Part shown: one piece after another, positions 9,633 to 18,126 of the stretch
Position numbering within the stretch: position 1 is the stretch's first letter
Layout of the letters: every line of letters starts with the position of its first letter
DNA from: an uncultured Roseobacter sp.
GTDB taxonomy: Bacteria; Pseudomonadota; Alphaproteobacteria; Rhodobacterales; Rhodobacteraceae
Direction: 5' to 3'
DNA length: 64,000 bases
Assembly (NCBI RefSeq): GCF_947491795.1
Contig: NZ_CANLKW010000005.1
Coordinates: 1 to 64,000 of the forward strand
Made by a program: the position numbers and the translations under genes
The notes under the pieces: model-generated
Told to the model about the DNA's origin: nothing
The model's database searches: none
Seen by the model: only the letters and a program-made list of their open reading frames with translations

Positions 9633-11432
9633 ATGCTAGATCAGACTGCCAATTCAGAAGTTGAAAAGGTCCTTGGAAACCTCGACGAAGCGCTGACAGC
9701 GGGGGATGCCGCGGGGGCCGCCGCGCTCTTTACCGAAGACAGCTACTGGCGTGATCTTGTGTCCTTCACCTGGAACATCAGGACGATGGAGGGGCGCGCG
9801 GCGATTGCTGATATGCTCTCCGCACAGCTGGACTCTGTTGCCCCCGGTGGCTGGAAAATCGCCGAAGGGGAAACCGCGGCAGAGGACGGCGGCATCACCA
9901 CCGCCTGGATCAGTTTTGAAACCGGGGTATCACGTGGCTACGGGCTCATCCGTCTGCGTGATGGCCTGATCTGGACCCTGCTGACATCCATGGTCGAGCT
10001 CAAAGGCCACGAGGAGCCGCTGGGCTATGACCGCCCGCTGGGGGCCAAACACGGCGCCGGCAAACACCGCCCCACCTGGAAAGAAGAACGCGAAACCGAA
10101 GCTGCGGAACTGGGCTATTCCAGACAACCCTATACGGTGATCATCGGCGGTGGGCAGGGCGGTATCGCGCTGGGCGCACGTCTGCGCCAGCTTGGGGTGC
10201 CGACGATCATCGTGGAAAAGAACGAGCGTCCGGGCGACAGCTGGCGCAACCGCTACAAGTCGCTCTGTCTGCATGACCCGGTCTGGTACGATCACCTGCC
10301 CTATCTGCCCTTCCCGCCAAACTGGCCTGTCTTTGCCCCCAAGGACAAGATCGGTGACTGGCTGGAGATGTACACCCGCATCATGGAGCTGAACTACTGG
10401 ACACGCTCCACCTGCCAGAACGCGTCCTATGACGAGGGCAGCAAGGAGTGGACGGTCACCGTGGACCGCGACGGTGAAACGGTCGTGCTGAAACCAAAAC
10501 AGCTGATCTTTGCCACCGGCATGTCCGCCAAGGCGAATGTCCCCGATTTCCCCGGTATGGACAGCTTCAAAGGCGACCAGCACCACAGCTCGAAACACCC
10601 CGGGCCCGACGCCTACAAGGGTAAAAAGGCCGTGGTCATCGGGTCCAACAACTCCGCGCATGATATCTGTGCGGCGCTGTGGGAAAACGATGTCGATGTC
10701 ACGATGGTTCAGCGCTCGACCACACATATTGTCCGCTCTGAACCGCTGATGGAAATCGGTCTGGGGGATCTTTACTCCGAACGGGCCGTGGCCGCGGGCA
10801 TGACCACCAACAAGGCGGATATGATCTTTGCCTCGCTGCCCTATGCGATCCTGCATGAATTCCAGATCCCAGTGTACGACAAGATCAAAGAGGTCGACGC
10901 GGATTTCTACGCCGGGCTCGAAAAAGCGGGTTTCCAGCTTGACTGGGGCGCCGATGGCTCGGGTCTCTTTATGAAATACCTGCGCCGGGGCTCGGGCTAC
11001 TACATTGATGTGGGGGCCAGCCAGCTGATCATCGATGGCAAAATAAAACTGGCGCACGGTCAGGTCACCGAGGTTGTCGAGGACGGCATTGTTCTGGAGG
11101 ACGGCACAAAGCTGGAGGCTGACTTGATCGTCTATGCCACGGGCTATGGCTCCATGAACGGCTGGGTCGCTGATCTGGTGGATCAGGAAACGGCCGACAA
11201 GGTGGGCAAAGTCTGGGGGCTGGGCTCTGACACGCCCAAGGATCCGGGCCCCTGGGAGGGCGAGCAGCGCAACATGTGGAAACCCACGCAGCAGGAAGCA
11301 CTGTGGTTCCATGGCGGCAACCTGCACCAGTCGCGCCACTACTCGCAGTTTCTGTCTCTGCAGATCAAGGCGCGGATGGAGGGCATTGCGACCCCGGTCT
11401 ACGGTCTGCAGGAAAGCCACCACAAAGGCTGA
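9633..11432 (+). CDS. Flavin-containing monooxygenase with N-terminal NTF2/SnoaL-like domain
   Basis: A 599-residue FAD- and NAD(P)H-dependent monooxygenase. Residues 10-130 resemble an NTF2/SnoaL-like pocket domain (VEKVLGNLDEALTAGDAAGA, then RTMEGRAAIADMLSAQLD). The flavoenzyme starts near residue 165: the FAD-binding Gly motif is VIIGGGQGGIALGARL (about 170-185), an FMO-type FxGxxxH element occurs (FKGDQHHSSKH), the NADP motif is VVIGSNNSAHD, and FATGMS precedes the FMO element. I chose ATG 9633 over 9570 because GGGATGGAAAT sits just upstream and the protein then begins cleanly. The family oxygenates amines, sulfides or carbonyls; the N-terminal fusion is found in a known subgroup. The substrate is unknown. 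A hairpin follows the stop. Confidence 0.85.
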   Translation: MLDQTANSEVEKVLGNLDEALTAGDAAGAAALFTEDSYWRDLVSFTWNIRTMEGRAAIADMLSAQLDSVAPGGWKIAEGETAAEDGGITTAWISFETGVSRGYGLIRLRDGLIWTLLTSMVELKGHEEPLGYDRPLGAKHGAGKHRPTWKEERETEAAELGYSRQPYTVIIGGGQGGIALGARLRQLGVPTIIVEKNERPGDSWRNRYKSLCLHDPVWYDHLPYLPFPPNWPVFAPKDKIGDWLEMYTRIMELNYWTRSTCQNASYDEGSKEWTVTVDRDGETVVLKPKQLIFATGMSAKANVPDFPGMDSFKGDQHHSSKHPGPDAYKGKKAVVIGSNNSAHDICAALWENDVDVTMVQRSTTHIVRSEPLMEIGLGDLYSERAVAAGMTTNKADMIFASLPYAILHEFQIPVYDKIKEVDADFYAGLEKAGFQLDWGADGSGLFMKYLRRGSGYYIDVGASQLIIDGKIKLAHGQVTEVVEDGIVLEDGTKLEADLIVYATGYGSMNGWVADLVDQETADKVGKVWGLGSDTPKDPGPWEGEQRNMWKPTQQEALWFHGGNLHQSRHYSQFLSLQIKARMEGIATPVYGLQESHHKG

Positions 11433-11441
11433 CGTGGCGGT

Positions 11442-11465
11442 GCGGTCCCGGATCGCCGGGGCCGC
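11442..11465. terminator. Hairpin between convergent monooxygenase and ribokinase genes
   Basis: GCGGTCCCGG and CCGGGGCCGC pair over ten bases (one T-G wobble) around a four-base loop. It lies between two stop codons facing each other, where a bidirectional terminator is expected. No T run follows on either strand, so efficiency may be low. Confidence 0.5.
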
Positions 11466-11486
11466 GACGTTGTCATTGCCCTGCTG

Positions 11487-12398
11487 TCAGCGCGCCGCCA
11501 CCAGCGCGATCACCGCCGCCCGGTCGGGCATGGAGGGTGCCGTGCCGGCCTTTGTCACCGACAACCCGGCGGTCGCACATCCGTAAATCGTGGCCTGCAC
11601 TGCGGTCATGCCTTCGGCGAGGGCAGCGGCAAACCCGCCGTTGAACGCGTCACCGGCACCGGTTGTTTCCACCACCGGGCCCGCGCTGACGGCGGGCACC
11701 AGACCATGCTCCCAGAGCCATGCGCCCTGTTCCCCCATCGTGATGATCGGCGTGCCAACGCCCATATCGCGCAGAACCTGGCCGGCTTTCTGCGCATCCT
11801 CGGCGGTATGGACGGCGATCCCGGTCAGCGCCTCGCATTCGGTTTCGTTCGGCGTGACGTAATCACAGAGCGCCAGCATCCCGTCCGGCAGCGGGGCTGC
11901 AGGTGCAGGGTTCAGAACCGTGGTCACCCCGGCCGCCCGGGCAATCTCCAGCCCGCGCATCGCGGCCTCCATCGGCTGCTCCAGCTGCGTGACAAAAACA
12001 TCCGCCTGCGCAATCAGATCCGCCCGGGCTTCCAGATCGTCTGTGCTGATCAGAGCGCCCGCCCCGGGAGCGATGATGATTGCGTTGTCGCCTGTGCTCT
12101 CTTCGATGAAAATATGTGCCGCCCCGGTATAGCTGTCGTGGCACGCCTCGGCATGCGGGGTCACCCCGGCGGCGGCCCATGTGTCCAGCGCCAGCTTGCC
12201 AAAATCATCCTGCCCGAGTTTTGAGATGAAATGTGTCTCTGCCCCCATGCGAGCCGCGGCCACGGCCTGATTGGACCCTTTCCCGCCAGGTCCCAGAGCA
12301 AAGGCGTTGCCCATGATCGTCTCACCCATCCGGGGCATCCGGTCTGCGCGATAGGCGGTGTCCGCGACAAAGACGCCGAGTATGATTACCCTGCCCAT
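11487..12398 (-). CDS. rbsK: Ribokinase (PfkB family)
   Basis: A 303-residue PfkB-family sugar kinase, same length as typical ribokinases (about 305). The N-terminal signature is GPGGKGSNQAVAAARMG (about residues 34-50), and the C-terminal anion-hole/catalytic motif is ETTGAGDAFNGGFAAAL with the catalytic Asp in GAGD. It would phosphorylate a furanose sugar such as ribose at O5. It is the last gene of the minus-strand operon ABC ATPase, SGNH hydrolase, RbsD/FucU, kinase, with two bases between it and the mutarotase gene. Pairing with a pyranase/mutarotase supports uptake and phosphorylation of an aldose. Specificity for ribose itself is not proven, since a CUT1-type rather than a ribose CUT2-type importer is adjacent. 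Confidence 0.85.
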   Translation of the reverse strand: MGRVIILGVFVADTAYRADRMPRMGETIMGNAFALGPGGKGSNQAVAAARMGAETHFISKLGQDDFGKLALDTWAAAGVTPHAEACHDSYTGAAHIFIEESTGDNAIIIAPGAGALISTDDLEARADLIAQADVFVTQLEQPMEAAMRGLEIARAAGVTTVLNPAPAAPLPDGMLALCDYVTPNETECEALTGIAVHTAEDAQKAGQVLRDMGVGTPIITMGEQGAWLWEHGLVPAVSAGPVVETTGAGDAFNGGFAAALAEGMTAVQATIYGCATAGLSVTKAGTAPSMPDRAAVIALVAAR

Positions 12399-12400
12399 GC

Positions 12401-12847
12401 TCAGCCCTCATCCGGCGGGATGACACCCTTGCGAAAGGCGAAACAGCCGTAAAACCGCCGCTCATGGGTCTGGATCACCGCATATGCCTTTTTCGCGCGG
12501 TCATAAAAATCAAACCGCTCCACACCGATCATTGTGGGCCCGCCCACGGCGTCCACCTCGGCCTGCACCTCGTTCATCACCGGCAGGATGGTGTCCGGCT
12601 CGCCCACGACCTCCATGCGGGCGGCGGCGTCATCGACAAAGGTGTCAATCGGATAGACCGACAGCACCGCCCGCACGACCTCGGCGGCGGGCAGGTCAAT
12701 CCGCAGGACATGGCCCAGCACGGTTTCGCGTGCGACGCTGTCCGAGGGAAAGTTCGTATCCGCAATGATCAGATCGTCACCATGTCCCATCGCGCGCAGG
12801 GCATAGAGCACATCTGCATTCAGTACCGGATGAATTCCTTTGAGCAT
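12401..12847 (-). CDS. RbsD/FucU family sugar mutarotase
   Basis: A 148-residue protein of the RbsD/FucU family, which interconverts anomers or ring forms of imported sugars (D-ribose pyranase, L-fucose mutarotase). The start MLKGIHPVLNADVLYALRAM with the conserved His, Asp and the HGDDLIIADTNFP motif (here GHGDDLIIADTNFPS) is diagnostic. The conserved C-terminal Tyr-Gly region is present as RRFYGCFAFRKGV. At 148 residues it is closer to FucU (140) than to RbsD (139); the FYG ending also favours FucU. It sits three bases after the SGNH hydrolase gene and two bases before the ribokinase. The fuconolactonase-like and aldo/keto reductase genes at 24.6-26.5 kb make a deoxyhexose or pentose substrate plausible. 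Confidence 0.85.
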   Translation of the reverse strand: MLKGIHPVLNADVLYALRAMGHGDDLIIADTNFPSDSVARETVLGHVLRIDLPAAEVVRAVLSVYPIDTFVDDAAARMEVVGEPDTILPVMNEVQAEVDAVGGPTMIGVERFDFYDRAKKAYAVIQTHERRFYGCFAFRKGVIPPDEG

Positions 12848-12850
12848 GTT

Positions 12851-13504
12851 TCACTCCTCTTCGGTGTTCAGTTGTCCGCGGATTTCCCCTGCCAGGGCCA
12901 GCCCGATCGCCCTGTGTGCCGCTGCGCTCAGATGTATGCCGTCAACCAGGTCCACCTGTGCCACGCTCCCGGCATCCCAGAACCCGGCACCCTGACGCTC
13001 TGCAATCCCGGCCAGACAGGCGGGCAGCGCCCGGGACTTTTCTGCGGCCCCTGCGAAAATCTCTGCAAGTGCCCCGGTTTCCATAACCTGTGCCGGGGCC
13101 GCGATCAGCACGCCAGGGGCAGTGCTGCCCGGTCCCGCGTCCGACCGGGAGATTTCCATGACGAGCCGCTCAATCCCAAGGGCGATGTCGCCGGGGTTTG
13201 CGCCGAACCGGTGCTTCAGGTCGTTCGTACCCAGCATCACCACCACCAGATCAAGGGGCCTGTGGCTCTCCAGCAGCACCGGCAGCGCCCGCTGCCCGTT
13301 TTTGTGCGTCCCCTCGATGGGGTCGTCAAAAACAGCTGTCCGTCCCGGATGCCCTTCGGCGACCACCTCCCAGCCGGCGCCCAGCGTATCGGCCAGCACA
13401 TCCGGCCAGCGGATGCCGCGGGGGTGTCTGCGCCTGTCTCCCCAGAACCGCATTGCCCGGGTGCCGTGTGTATTGCTGTCTCCGAAACACATGACGCTGG
13501 GCAC
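12851..13504 (-). CDS. SGNH/GDSL-family hydrolase (esterase)
   Basis: A 217-residue cytoplasmic SGNH hydrolase. Block I is CFGDSNTHGTR (residues 5-15, catalytic Ser in GDSN), block III is VVVMLGTNDLKHRFG (Asn of GTND), and block V is LVDGIHLSAAAH with the catalytic Asp/His pair. There is no signal peptide. Similar enzymes include aryl-esterases and sugar-ester deacetylases. Its place between an ABC importer ATPase and a sugar mutarotase suggests it deacylates an imported esterified sugar, for example an acetylated one; that is inference from context. It is five bases from the ATPase gene and three bases from the mutarotase gene, within one operon. Confidence 0.85.
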   Translation of the reverse strand: MPSVMCFGDSNTHGTRAMRFWGDRRRHPRGIRWPDVLADTLGAGWEVVAEGHPGRTAVFDDPIEGTHKNGQRALPVLLESHRPLDLVVVMLGTNDLKHRFGANPGDIALGIERLVMEISRSDAGPGSTAPGVLIAAPAQVMETGALAEIFAGAAEKSRALPACLAGIAERQGAGFWDAGSVAQVDLVDGIHLSAAAHRAIGLALAGEIRGQLNTEEE

Positions 13505-13509
13505 AGGCG

Positions 13510-14547
13510 CTATCCGATCCGCTGTCCGGTCTCGGCATCAAAAAGATGCAGATGCGCCGGGTCCGGTTTCAGTCGGATCACCTCGCCCGGCAGAAACGCG
13601 TGGCGCTCGCGGAAAACCGCCGTGATGTCCTGGCTGCCGAACTTCAGAAACACCATGGTTTCCGATCCGGTGGGCTCAACCACTTTGACTTCCATCTCCA
13701 GGCCATCCTCAGCCAGGATCAGGTGTTCGGGCCGCACCCCAAGCCGGACCTGGCCACTGCCCGACGGTCCTGCAAAAACCTGATCCGCGACCGTCACCCG
13801 GCCTTCGTTCAGGGTGCCGGGCAACAGGTTCATCGATGGCGCACCGATAAAGGTGGCGACAAATTCGTTGGCCGGATTGTCATAAAGCTCCAGTGGCGAT
13901 CCGATCTGTTCGATCCGCCCGCCCTGCATCACAACGATACGGTCCGCCAGGGTCATCGCCTCGATCTGGTCGTGGGTCACAAAAACGGTGGTGGTTTTCA
14001 GCCGCTGGTGCAGCTCCTTGATCTCGGTGCGCATCTGGATGCGCAGCTTGGCATCCAGGTTGCTGAGCGGTTCATCAAACAGAAAAACCTGCGGGTCGCG
14101 CACAATGGCCCGGCCCATGGCCACGCGCTGGCGCTGACCGCCGGATAAATGGCGCGGTTTGCGGTCCAGGTATTCCGTCAGGCTGAGGATTTCCGCGGCC
14201 TCGCGCACCCGGCGGTCAATATCCGCCCGGTTGACCCCGGCCACCTTGAGCGCAAACCCCATGTTCTCGGCGACGGATTTATGCGGGTACAGCGCATAGG
14301 TCTGAAACACCATGGCGATGTCCCGCCCGGACGGGGGCAGGTTGTTCACGACCCGCTCGCCAATGGCGATGGTGCCGCTGTTGATCGGCTCCAGACCGGC
14401 AATCATCCGCAGCAGCGTTGACTTGCCACAGCCGGACGGGCCCACAAGGGCAACAAACTCGCCGTCTGCAATGTCAATATTCAGCCCGTGGATGACCTCG
14501 ACCGCACCATAGGATTTGCGGATCTCCTCAATCTTTACATCGGCCAT
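13510..14547 (-). CDS. ugpC: Sugar ABC importer ATPase (MalK/UgpC type)
   Basis: A 345-residue nucleotide-binding subunit of a CUT1-type sugar importer. Walker A is GPSGCGKST (about residues 36-44), the signature is LSGGQRQRVAMGRA, Walker B is VFLFDEPLSNLD, and the switch His lies in VFVTHDQIEA. The last 110 residues are the TOBE/regulatory domain (PSMNLLPGTL, GVRPEHL), which separates MalK/UgpC from shorter ATPases. It is divergent from the solute-binding protein at 14765 and works with the two permeases at 18185-20202. It is the first gene of the minus-strand operon ending in ribokinase. Confidence 0.93.
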   Translation of the reverse strand: MADVKIEEIRKSYGAVEVIHGLNIDIADGEFVALVGPSGCGKSTLLRMIAGLEPINSGTIAIGERVVNNLPPSGRDIAMVFQTYALYPHKSVAENMGFALKVAGVNRADIDRRVREAAEILSLTEYLDRKPRHLSGGQRQRVAMGRAIVRDPQVFLFDEPLSNLDAKLRIQMRTEIKELHQRLKTTTVFVTHDQIEAMTLADRIVVMQGGRIEQIGSPLELYDNPANEFVATFIGAPSMNLLPGTLNEGRVTVADQVFAGPSGSGQVRLGVRPEHLILAEDGLEMEVKVVEPTGSETMVFLKFGSQDITAVFRERHAFLPGEVIRLKPDPAHLHLFDAETGQRIG

Positions 14548-14764
14548 TCAGCGATTTCTCCCACCCGTCCCTGCGTGATGCTAGTCAATGGCACCGGGCC
14601 TGTCCACGCCCATCCCCTTGCTTTTGTTGACTCGTGTCCAATTAGGCCCATACTGAAATTCCAGTGGGGGATATCAGAACAAAGCTTGCATAAATTACAA
14701 ATAAATTCCTGAGCTTGTCCTTTCTCACAAAGAAACCAGCACCTGTTGTCTTGGGAGGAAACAC
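14548..14764. promoter_or_regulatory. Divergent promoter region of the sugar ABC locus
   Basis: This region separates the importer ATPase operon (minus) from the solute-binding protein (plus). A candidate sigma-70 promoter for the plus unit is TTGACT at 14627-14632 and CATACT at 14649-14654, 16 bases apart. The 60 bases before the start are AT-rich for this genome. The solute-binding gene has a strong GGGAGGAA ribosome-binding site four bases before its GTG start. Confidence 0.5.
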
Positions 14765-16390
14765 GTGAAAGTCGAACTCTATAATTATATTAAGGCCGCG
14801 CAGAAAATGAACCGGCGCCAGATGCTCAAGGGCTCTGCTGCACTGGGCGCGGCGGCGATGATGCCAAAGTCTGCCTTTGCGGACGGGCACGGAAATGTCC
14901 GGGCCGAAATTCTGAAAATTCCGGGCGTTGGTGCCGGTTCCCCGACAGACAGCGACTGGCAGAAAGTCGGCGAGATGTGTCTGGCCGCGACAAAGGAAAA
15001 TGTCACCGAGGGCGAGTTCGCCGGCGTCGAGCTGACCTTTATGGGGCTCAACAACCAGAACCTGCACAACTTCCTGTTCCGCGGGTTCCTGAAGCCCTGG
15101 GAGGCCTACACAGGCGCCAAAATCAACTGGATCGATCTGGCACAGGCGGACTATAACGCGCGGCTTCAGCAGTCCATCGCGACCGGGACGGTCGACTTTG
15201 ACATCATCGAGATGGGTGCGCCTTTTGAGGGCGACGTGCTGGGCAAGGGCCTTGCCTCCGAGATGCCGGACTGGGTCAAAGAGCAGATCGACATGGACGA
15301 CTATGTGGATTACCTCAAAGCGCCCGTCGGCACCTGGAACGGCAAGACATACCGTGTGTCCATCGACGGCGACTGCCATTCCTTTGCCTATCGCAAGGAC
15401 TACTTCGGTGCGGACGGTATCGGCGGTGCCGAAGTGCCGACCACCTGGCAGGAGATCAACCAGGTCAGCAAGGATCTGGTCGGCAAGGAAGATCCGCTTA
15501 CCGGACTGCCCGCGCACGGCTATCTTGATCCGCTCAAAGGCTGGGGTGGTTTCGGGTTCTATTTCCTCGAAAACCGCGCGTCAGCCTATGCCAAGCACCC
15601 GAACTCTCCGGCCTGGCTCTTTGAGCCGGACACGATGAAGCCGATGGTCAACAACCCCGCATGGGTTCAGGCCATTCAGGACGTGATGGACCTGATCGAG
15701 GCGGGCGCATACCCGGCAGATCAGATCAACGCCGATCCTGGCACCACGGCCTTCCAGCAGTTCCTGGCGGGTACCGGCTCCATGCTGATGTGGTGGGGCG
15801 ATGTGGGCTCCTCTGCGCGCACCTCTGACACCTCTGTCGTGGGCGATGTCGTGGGCTTTGGCATCAACCCCGCGTCCGAACGTGTCTACAACGCAGCCGA
15901 AGGCGCATGGGAAGACACGCGCAATGAGGCACCCAACATGGCCTACATCGGCTGGGGCGTCTATGTCATGGCAACGGTTGAAGGCGACGAGAAAAAGAAA
16001 AAAGCGGCCTGGTCGGCAGCGGCCCATCTGGGCGGCAAGGACCTGTCGCTCTGGGCGTCGGCCTACCCTTCGGGCTTCCAGCCGTACCGCAACTCGCACT
16101 TCCAGTTCGAAGAGTGGGAAGAAGCAGGCTATGACCGCGCGTTTATCGAGGACTACCTCGGCTCTAACGCGGACAGCTACAACCATCCGAACGCGGCCAT
16201 CGAACCCCGTATCCCGGGCATCTTCCAGTACTACTCTGTGGCCGAGGATGAACTGGCCAAAGGCTATGCGGGCCAGTACGGATCGGCCCAGGAAACTGCG
16301 GATGCCATCGCCGCCGCATGGGAGAAGATCACAGACCAGATCGGGCGTGACAGCCAGATCGCTGTCTACAAGGCCTCGCTGGGCATGTAA
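14765..16390 (+). CDS. Tat-exported sugar-binding protein of an ABC importer
   Basis: A 541-residue extracellular solute-binding protein (family 1). It starts with GTG at 14765 behind GGGAGGAA. A twin-arginine signal is visible: NRRQMLKGSAALGAAAMMP with the cleavage region KSAFA-DG near residue 39. The mature part has typical family features: an aromatic-rich sugar site, and repeats such as GTGSMLMWWGDVG and AYPSGFQPYRNS. At 541 residues it is longer than MalE-type proteins (about 400), as in several alphaproteobacterial CUT1 systems. It acts with the permeases at 18185 and 19288 and the ATPase at 13510. An efficient terminator follows, which probably keeps its expression above that of the downstream genes. 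Confidence 0.9.
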   Translation: MKVELYNYIKAAQKMNRRQMLKGSAALGAAAMMPKSAFADGHGNVRAEILKIPGVGAGSPTDSDWQKVGEMCLAATKENVTEGEFAGVELTFMGLNNQNLHNFLFRGFLKPWEAYTGAKINWIDLAQADYNARLQQSIATGTVDFDIIEMGAPFEGDVLGKGLASEMPDWVKEQIDMDDYVDYLKAPVGTWNGKTYRVSIDGDCHSFAYRKDYFGADGIGGAEVPTTWQEINQVSKDLVGKEDPLTGLPAHGYLDPLKGWGGFGFYFLENRASAYAKHPNSPAWLFEPDTMKPMVNNPAWVQAIQDVMDLIEAGAYPADQINADPGTTAFQQFLAGTGSMLMWWGDVGSSARTSDTSVVGDVVGFGINPASERVYNAAEGAWEDTRNEAPNMAYIGWGVYVMATVEGDEKKKKAAWSAAAHLGGKDLSLWASAYPSGFQPYRNSHFQFEEWEEAGYDRAFIEDYLGSNADSYNHPNAAIEPRIPGIFQYYSVAEDELAKGYAGQYGSAQETADAIAAAWEKITDQIGRDSQIAVYKASLGM

Positions 16391-16413
16391 GCGCCCAACC
16401 CCGGCAACAACGG

Positions 16414-16444
16414 AAAGGCGCGGCTGCAGGGTCGCGCCTTTTTT
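16414..16444 (+). terminator. Intrinsic terminator after the sugar-binding protein
   Basis: AAAGGCGCG at 16414-16422 and CGCGCCTTT at 16433-16441 form a perfect nine-base-pair stem around a ten-base loop, and six T residues close it. This is the clearest Rho-independent terminator in the window. It separates the binding-protein gene from the SDR and the permeases. Confidence 0.9.
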
Positions 16445-16533
16445 GTGGCCAATCCGCCCGCCATCCGGCAGCGGCAGAAACCACAACACCGGCGCAGCAA
16501 CACCGCACGCTTCAGGGACAAAGGACAGCTGAC

Positions 16534-17133
16534 ATGAAAATACTTCTTATCGGGGCAGGCGGAGACATCGGCCAGGCCGCAGCCCGCGAACTGGGCACGC
16601 GGCACGACATTGTCACTGTCGGGCGTTCGGGCGGCGACCACCGTGTGGATGTGTCGGACATCGACGCGGTGCGCGGGCTCCACCGCCAGGTGGCCCCTTT
16701 TGACGCGGTGGTTTCCTGCGCGGGTGATGCAACCTTTGCGCCGCTGGATGCGTTTGACCAGGACAGTTTCATGGTCGGGCTGCGCCAGAAAGTGATGGGC
16801 CAGGTAAACCTTGTTCTGGCCGGGCTGGATACAATCGCCGATGGCGGGTCCTTCACGCTCACCAGCGGCGTGCTCGACCGGGACCCGATCCGCATGGGCA
16901 CCAACGCGGCAACGGCAAACGGCGCGCTGGCCGGTTTTGTGAAAAGTGCCGCAATCGAACTGTCGCGTGGGCTGCGGGTCAATGTTGTCAGCCTGGGCAT
17001 GCTGGATGTCTCTGCGCCGCGCTATGGAAAATGGTTCCAGGGTCACCGGCCCGTGTCGTCGGCAGATGTGGGCCTTGCCTATGCCAAAAGCGTGGAGGGC
17101 GCGCTGACGGGTCAGGTCTTTATCGTGGAATAG
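16534..17133 (+). CDS. Short SDR-fold protein lacking the catalytic Tyr/Lys
   Basis: A 199-residue short-chain dehydrogenase/reductase-like protein. The nucleotide-binding loop is present at the start (LLIGAGGDIGQAAARELG), along with the CAGDA motif that corresponds to NNAG. The region where classical enzymes have Tyr-x-x-x-Lys reads NAATANGALAGFVKSAAIEL, so both the Tyr and the Lys are replaced. This matches the Lin1944-like subgroup, an SDR branch of unknown function known to lack the usual active-site residues. It lies between the binding protein and the permeases of the sugar importer. A role in sugar metabolism or as a ligand-sensing protein is only inferred. Confidence 0.75.
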   Translation: MKILLIGAGGDIGQAAARELGTRHDIVTVGRSGGDHRVDVSDIDAVRGLHRQVAPFDAVVSCAGDATFAPLDAFDQDSFMVGLRQKVMGQVNLVLAGLDTIADGGSFTLTSGVLDRDPIRMGTNAATANGALAGFVKSAAIELSRGLRVNVVSLGMLDVSAPRYGKWFQGHRPVSSADVGLAYAKSVEGALTGQVFIVE

Positions 17134-17385
17134 CTCTCAGGCGCACCGACACGCAGTGTATCCGGCGAGCGGCGCGGGACATGGCTGTGCCCGTCCCGTC
17201 GGACGATGCGGCGCAGGGACGGTCATCGCGAGCAGGATGTCTGCATGCCCCGGAAAGGGCATCAGCTGCGCAACAGAACCAGCCGTCAAAGGGTACCCTG
17301 CACGGTGGTTCACTCCCGGTCGACCGTCGCCGCCAACCCGCCGACCGCTTGACCCGCCGGTCGCGGCCTGAATAAGCTCAGACGG

Positions 17386-17844
17386 ATGAGCAGCCACCAG
17401 ATCTCCTGTACATGCGGCCAGGCCCGGGCCGTGGTTTCCGTAATGCCCGCGCTGCGCTTTCGATGCCATTGCACCAGATGCCAGTCCGTCTACCAGGCAC
17501 CCTATGCCGATGCGCTTGTGCTCCGGCGGGGTCAGGTGCGCCTTGAGGACCCTGAACAGGTCGACTGGATGCGCACCATGCGCCCCTCGCCGCTGGTGCG
17601 GGGCCTCTGCGCGTCGTGCCGGGAACCTGTCCTGGCCCATTTTTTCGCCGCCTTTTCGATCATCCCGACACGTCTGATGCCCAAAGACCAGGTGCCACCC
17701 GTCGGCCATGACGTCTACTACAGGACAAGGATCGCCGGGATGCAGGACACAGTGCCCCGGCACGACACGATGATCGCGTCATACCTTGGGCTCGCGCTGC
17801 CATTCGCCCGTGTCCTGGCGCTGCCCGGCCGCCGTTTTGCGTGA
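17386..17844 (+). CDS. GFA/CENP-V-type zinc-binding protein
   Basis: A 152-residue protein of the glutathione-dependent formaldehyde-activating (GFA) family. The zinc ligands follow the family pattern: CTCG near residues 9-12, FRCHCTRCQ near residues 26-34, and a CASCREP motif near residue 72. The family includes Gfa-type and uncharacterised proteins with a beta-tent fold; most members have no known substrate, and the name overstates function. The last 45 residues are less conserved in character. It lies in the sugar importer locus without obvious metabolic link, and a 250-base spacer separates it from the SDR gene. An antisense frame over the same bases shows no domain. Confidence 0.7.
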   Translation: MSSHQISCTCGQARAVVSVMPALRFRCHCTRCQSVYQAPYADALVLRRGQVRLEDPEQVDWMRTMRPSPLVRGLCASCREPVLAHFFAAFSIIPTRLMPKDQVPPVGHDVYYRTRIAGMQDTVPRHDTMIASYLGLALPFARVLALPGRRFA

Positions 17845-17999
17845 TCAACAGGGGCCGGGTGGCTGTGGCTGCCCGTGGTGTCTGAGCCTTTGCCTGGCCT
17901 CAAAGGCCCGCGGCCCCGGCAACTTTCGAGGGGCAGGCGCGGAAAGGTTAACGCATCCGACCGGACGCTCTGTTCATCCCGGCATTTACCGACCTTCGC

Positions 18000-18043
18000 A
18001 CCGACGTAATACCGACGTTTTACCGACGTAATACCGACGTCGG
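18000..18043. repeat. Four tandem 11-bp units starting ACCGACGT
   Basis: ACCGACGTAAT, ACCGACGTTTT, ACCGACGTAAT and ACCGACGTCGG follow each other without gaps. A degenerate fifth copy (ACCGACCT) starts at 17988. The 11-base period is close to one helical turn, so the conserved octamers face the same side of the DNA. The last unit contains the perfect palindrome CCGACGTCGG (18034-18043). This looks like an array of protein-binding sites. Confidence 0.85.
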
Positions 18044-18095
18044 GTTTGCCAGTAAAACAAGGGATATCGGGCCAGGACGGCGTTTGGCCGCGAAA

Positions 18096-18126
18096 CCCAC
18101 CGTTCGGTGGGGTAAGAAACCCCCAC
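18096..18126 (+). promoter_or_regulatory. Two mutually exclusive hairpins in permease leader
   Basis: CCCACC (18096-18101) can pair with GGTGGG (18106-18111) around GTTC. The overlapping GTGGGG (18107-18112) can instead pair with CCCCAC (18121-18126) around eight bases. Both cannot form at once because they share 18107-18111. They end about 60 bases before the permease start. Attenuator-like function is possible but unproven; no T run follows. Confidence 0.35.

Noticed and set aside
9930..11423. A 497-codon frame on minus
   Set aside because: Antisense to the monooxygenase, which has intact FAD and NADP motifs on plus.
17137..17763. A 208-codon minus frame over the GFA gene
   Set aside because: The plus frame carries the family Cys motifs in order; the minus frame has no recognisable domain.
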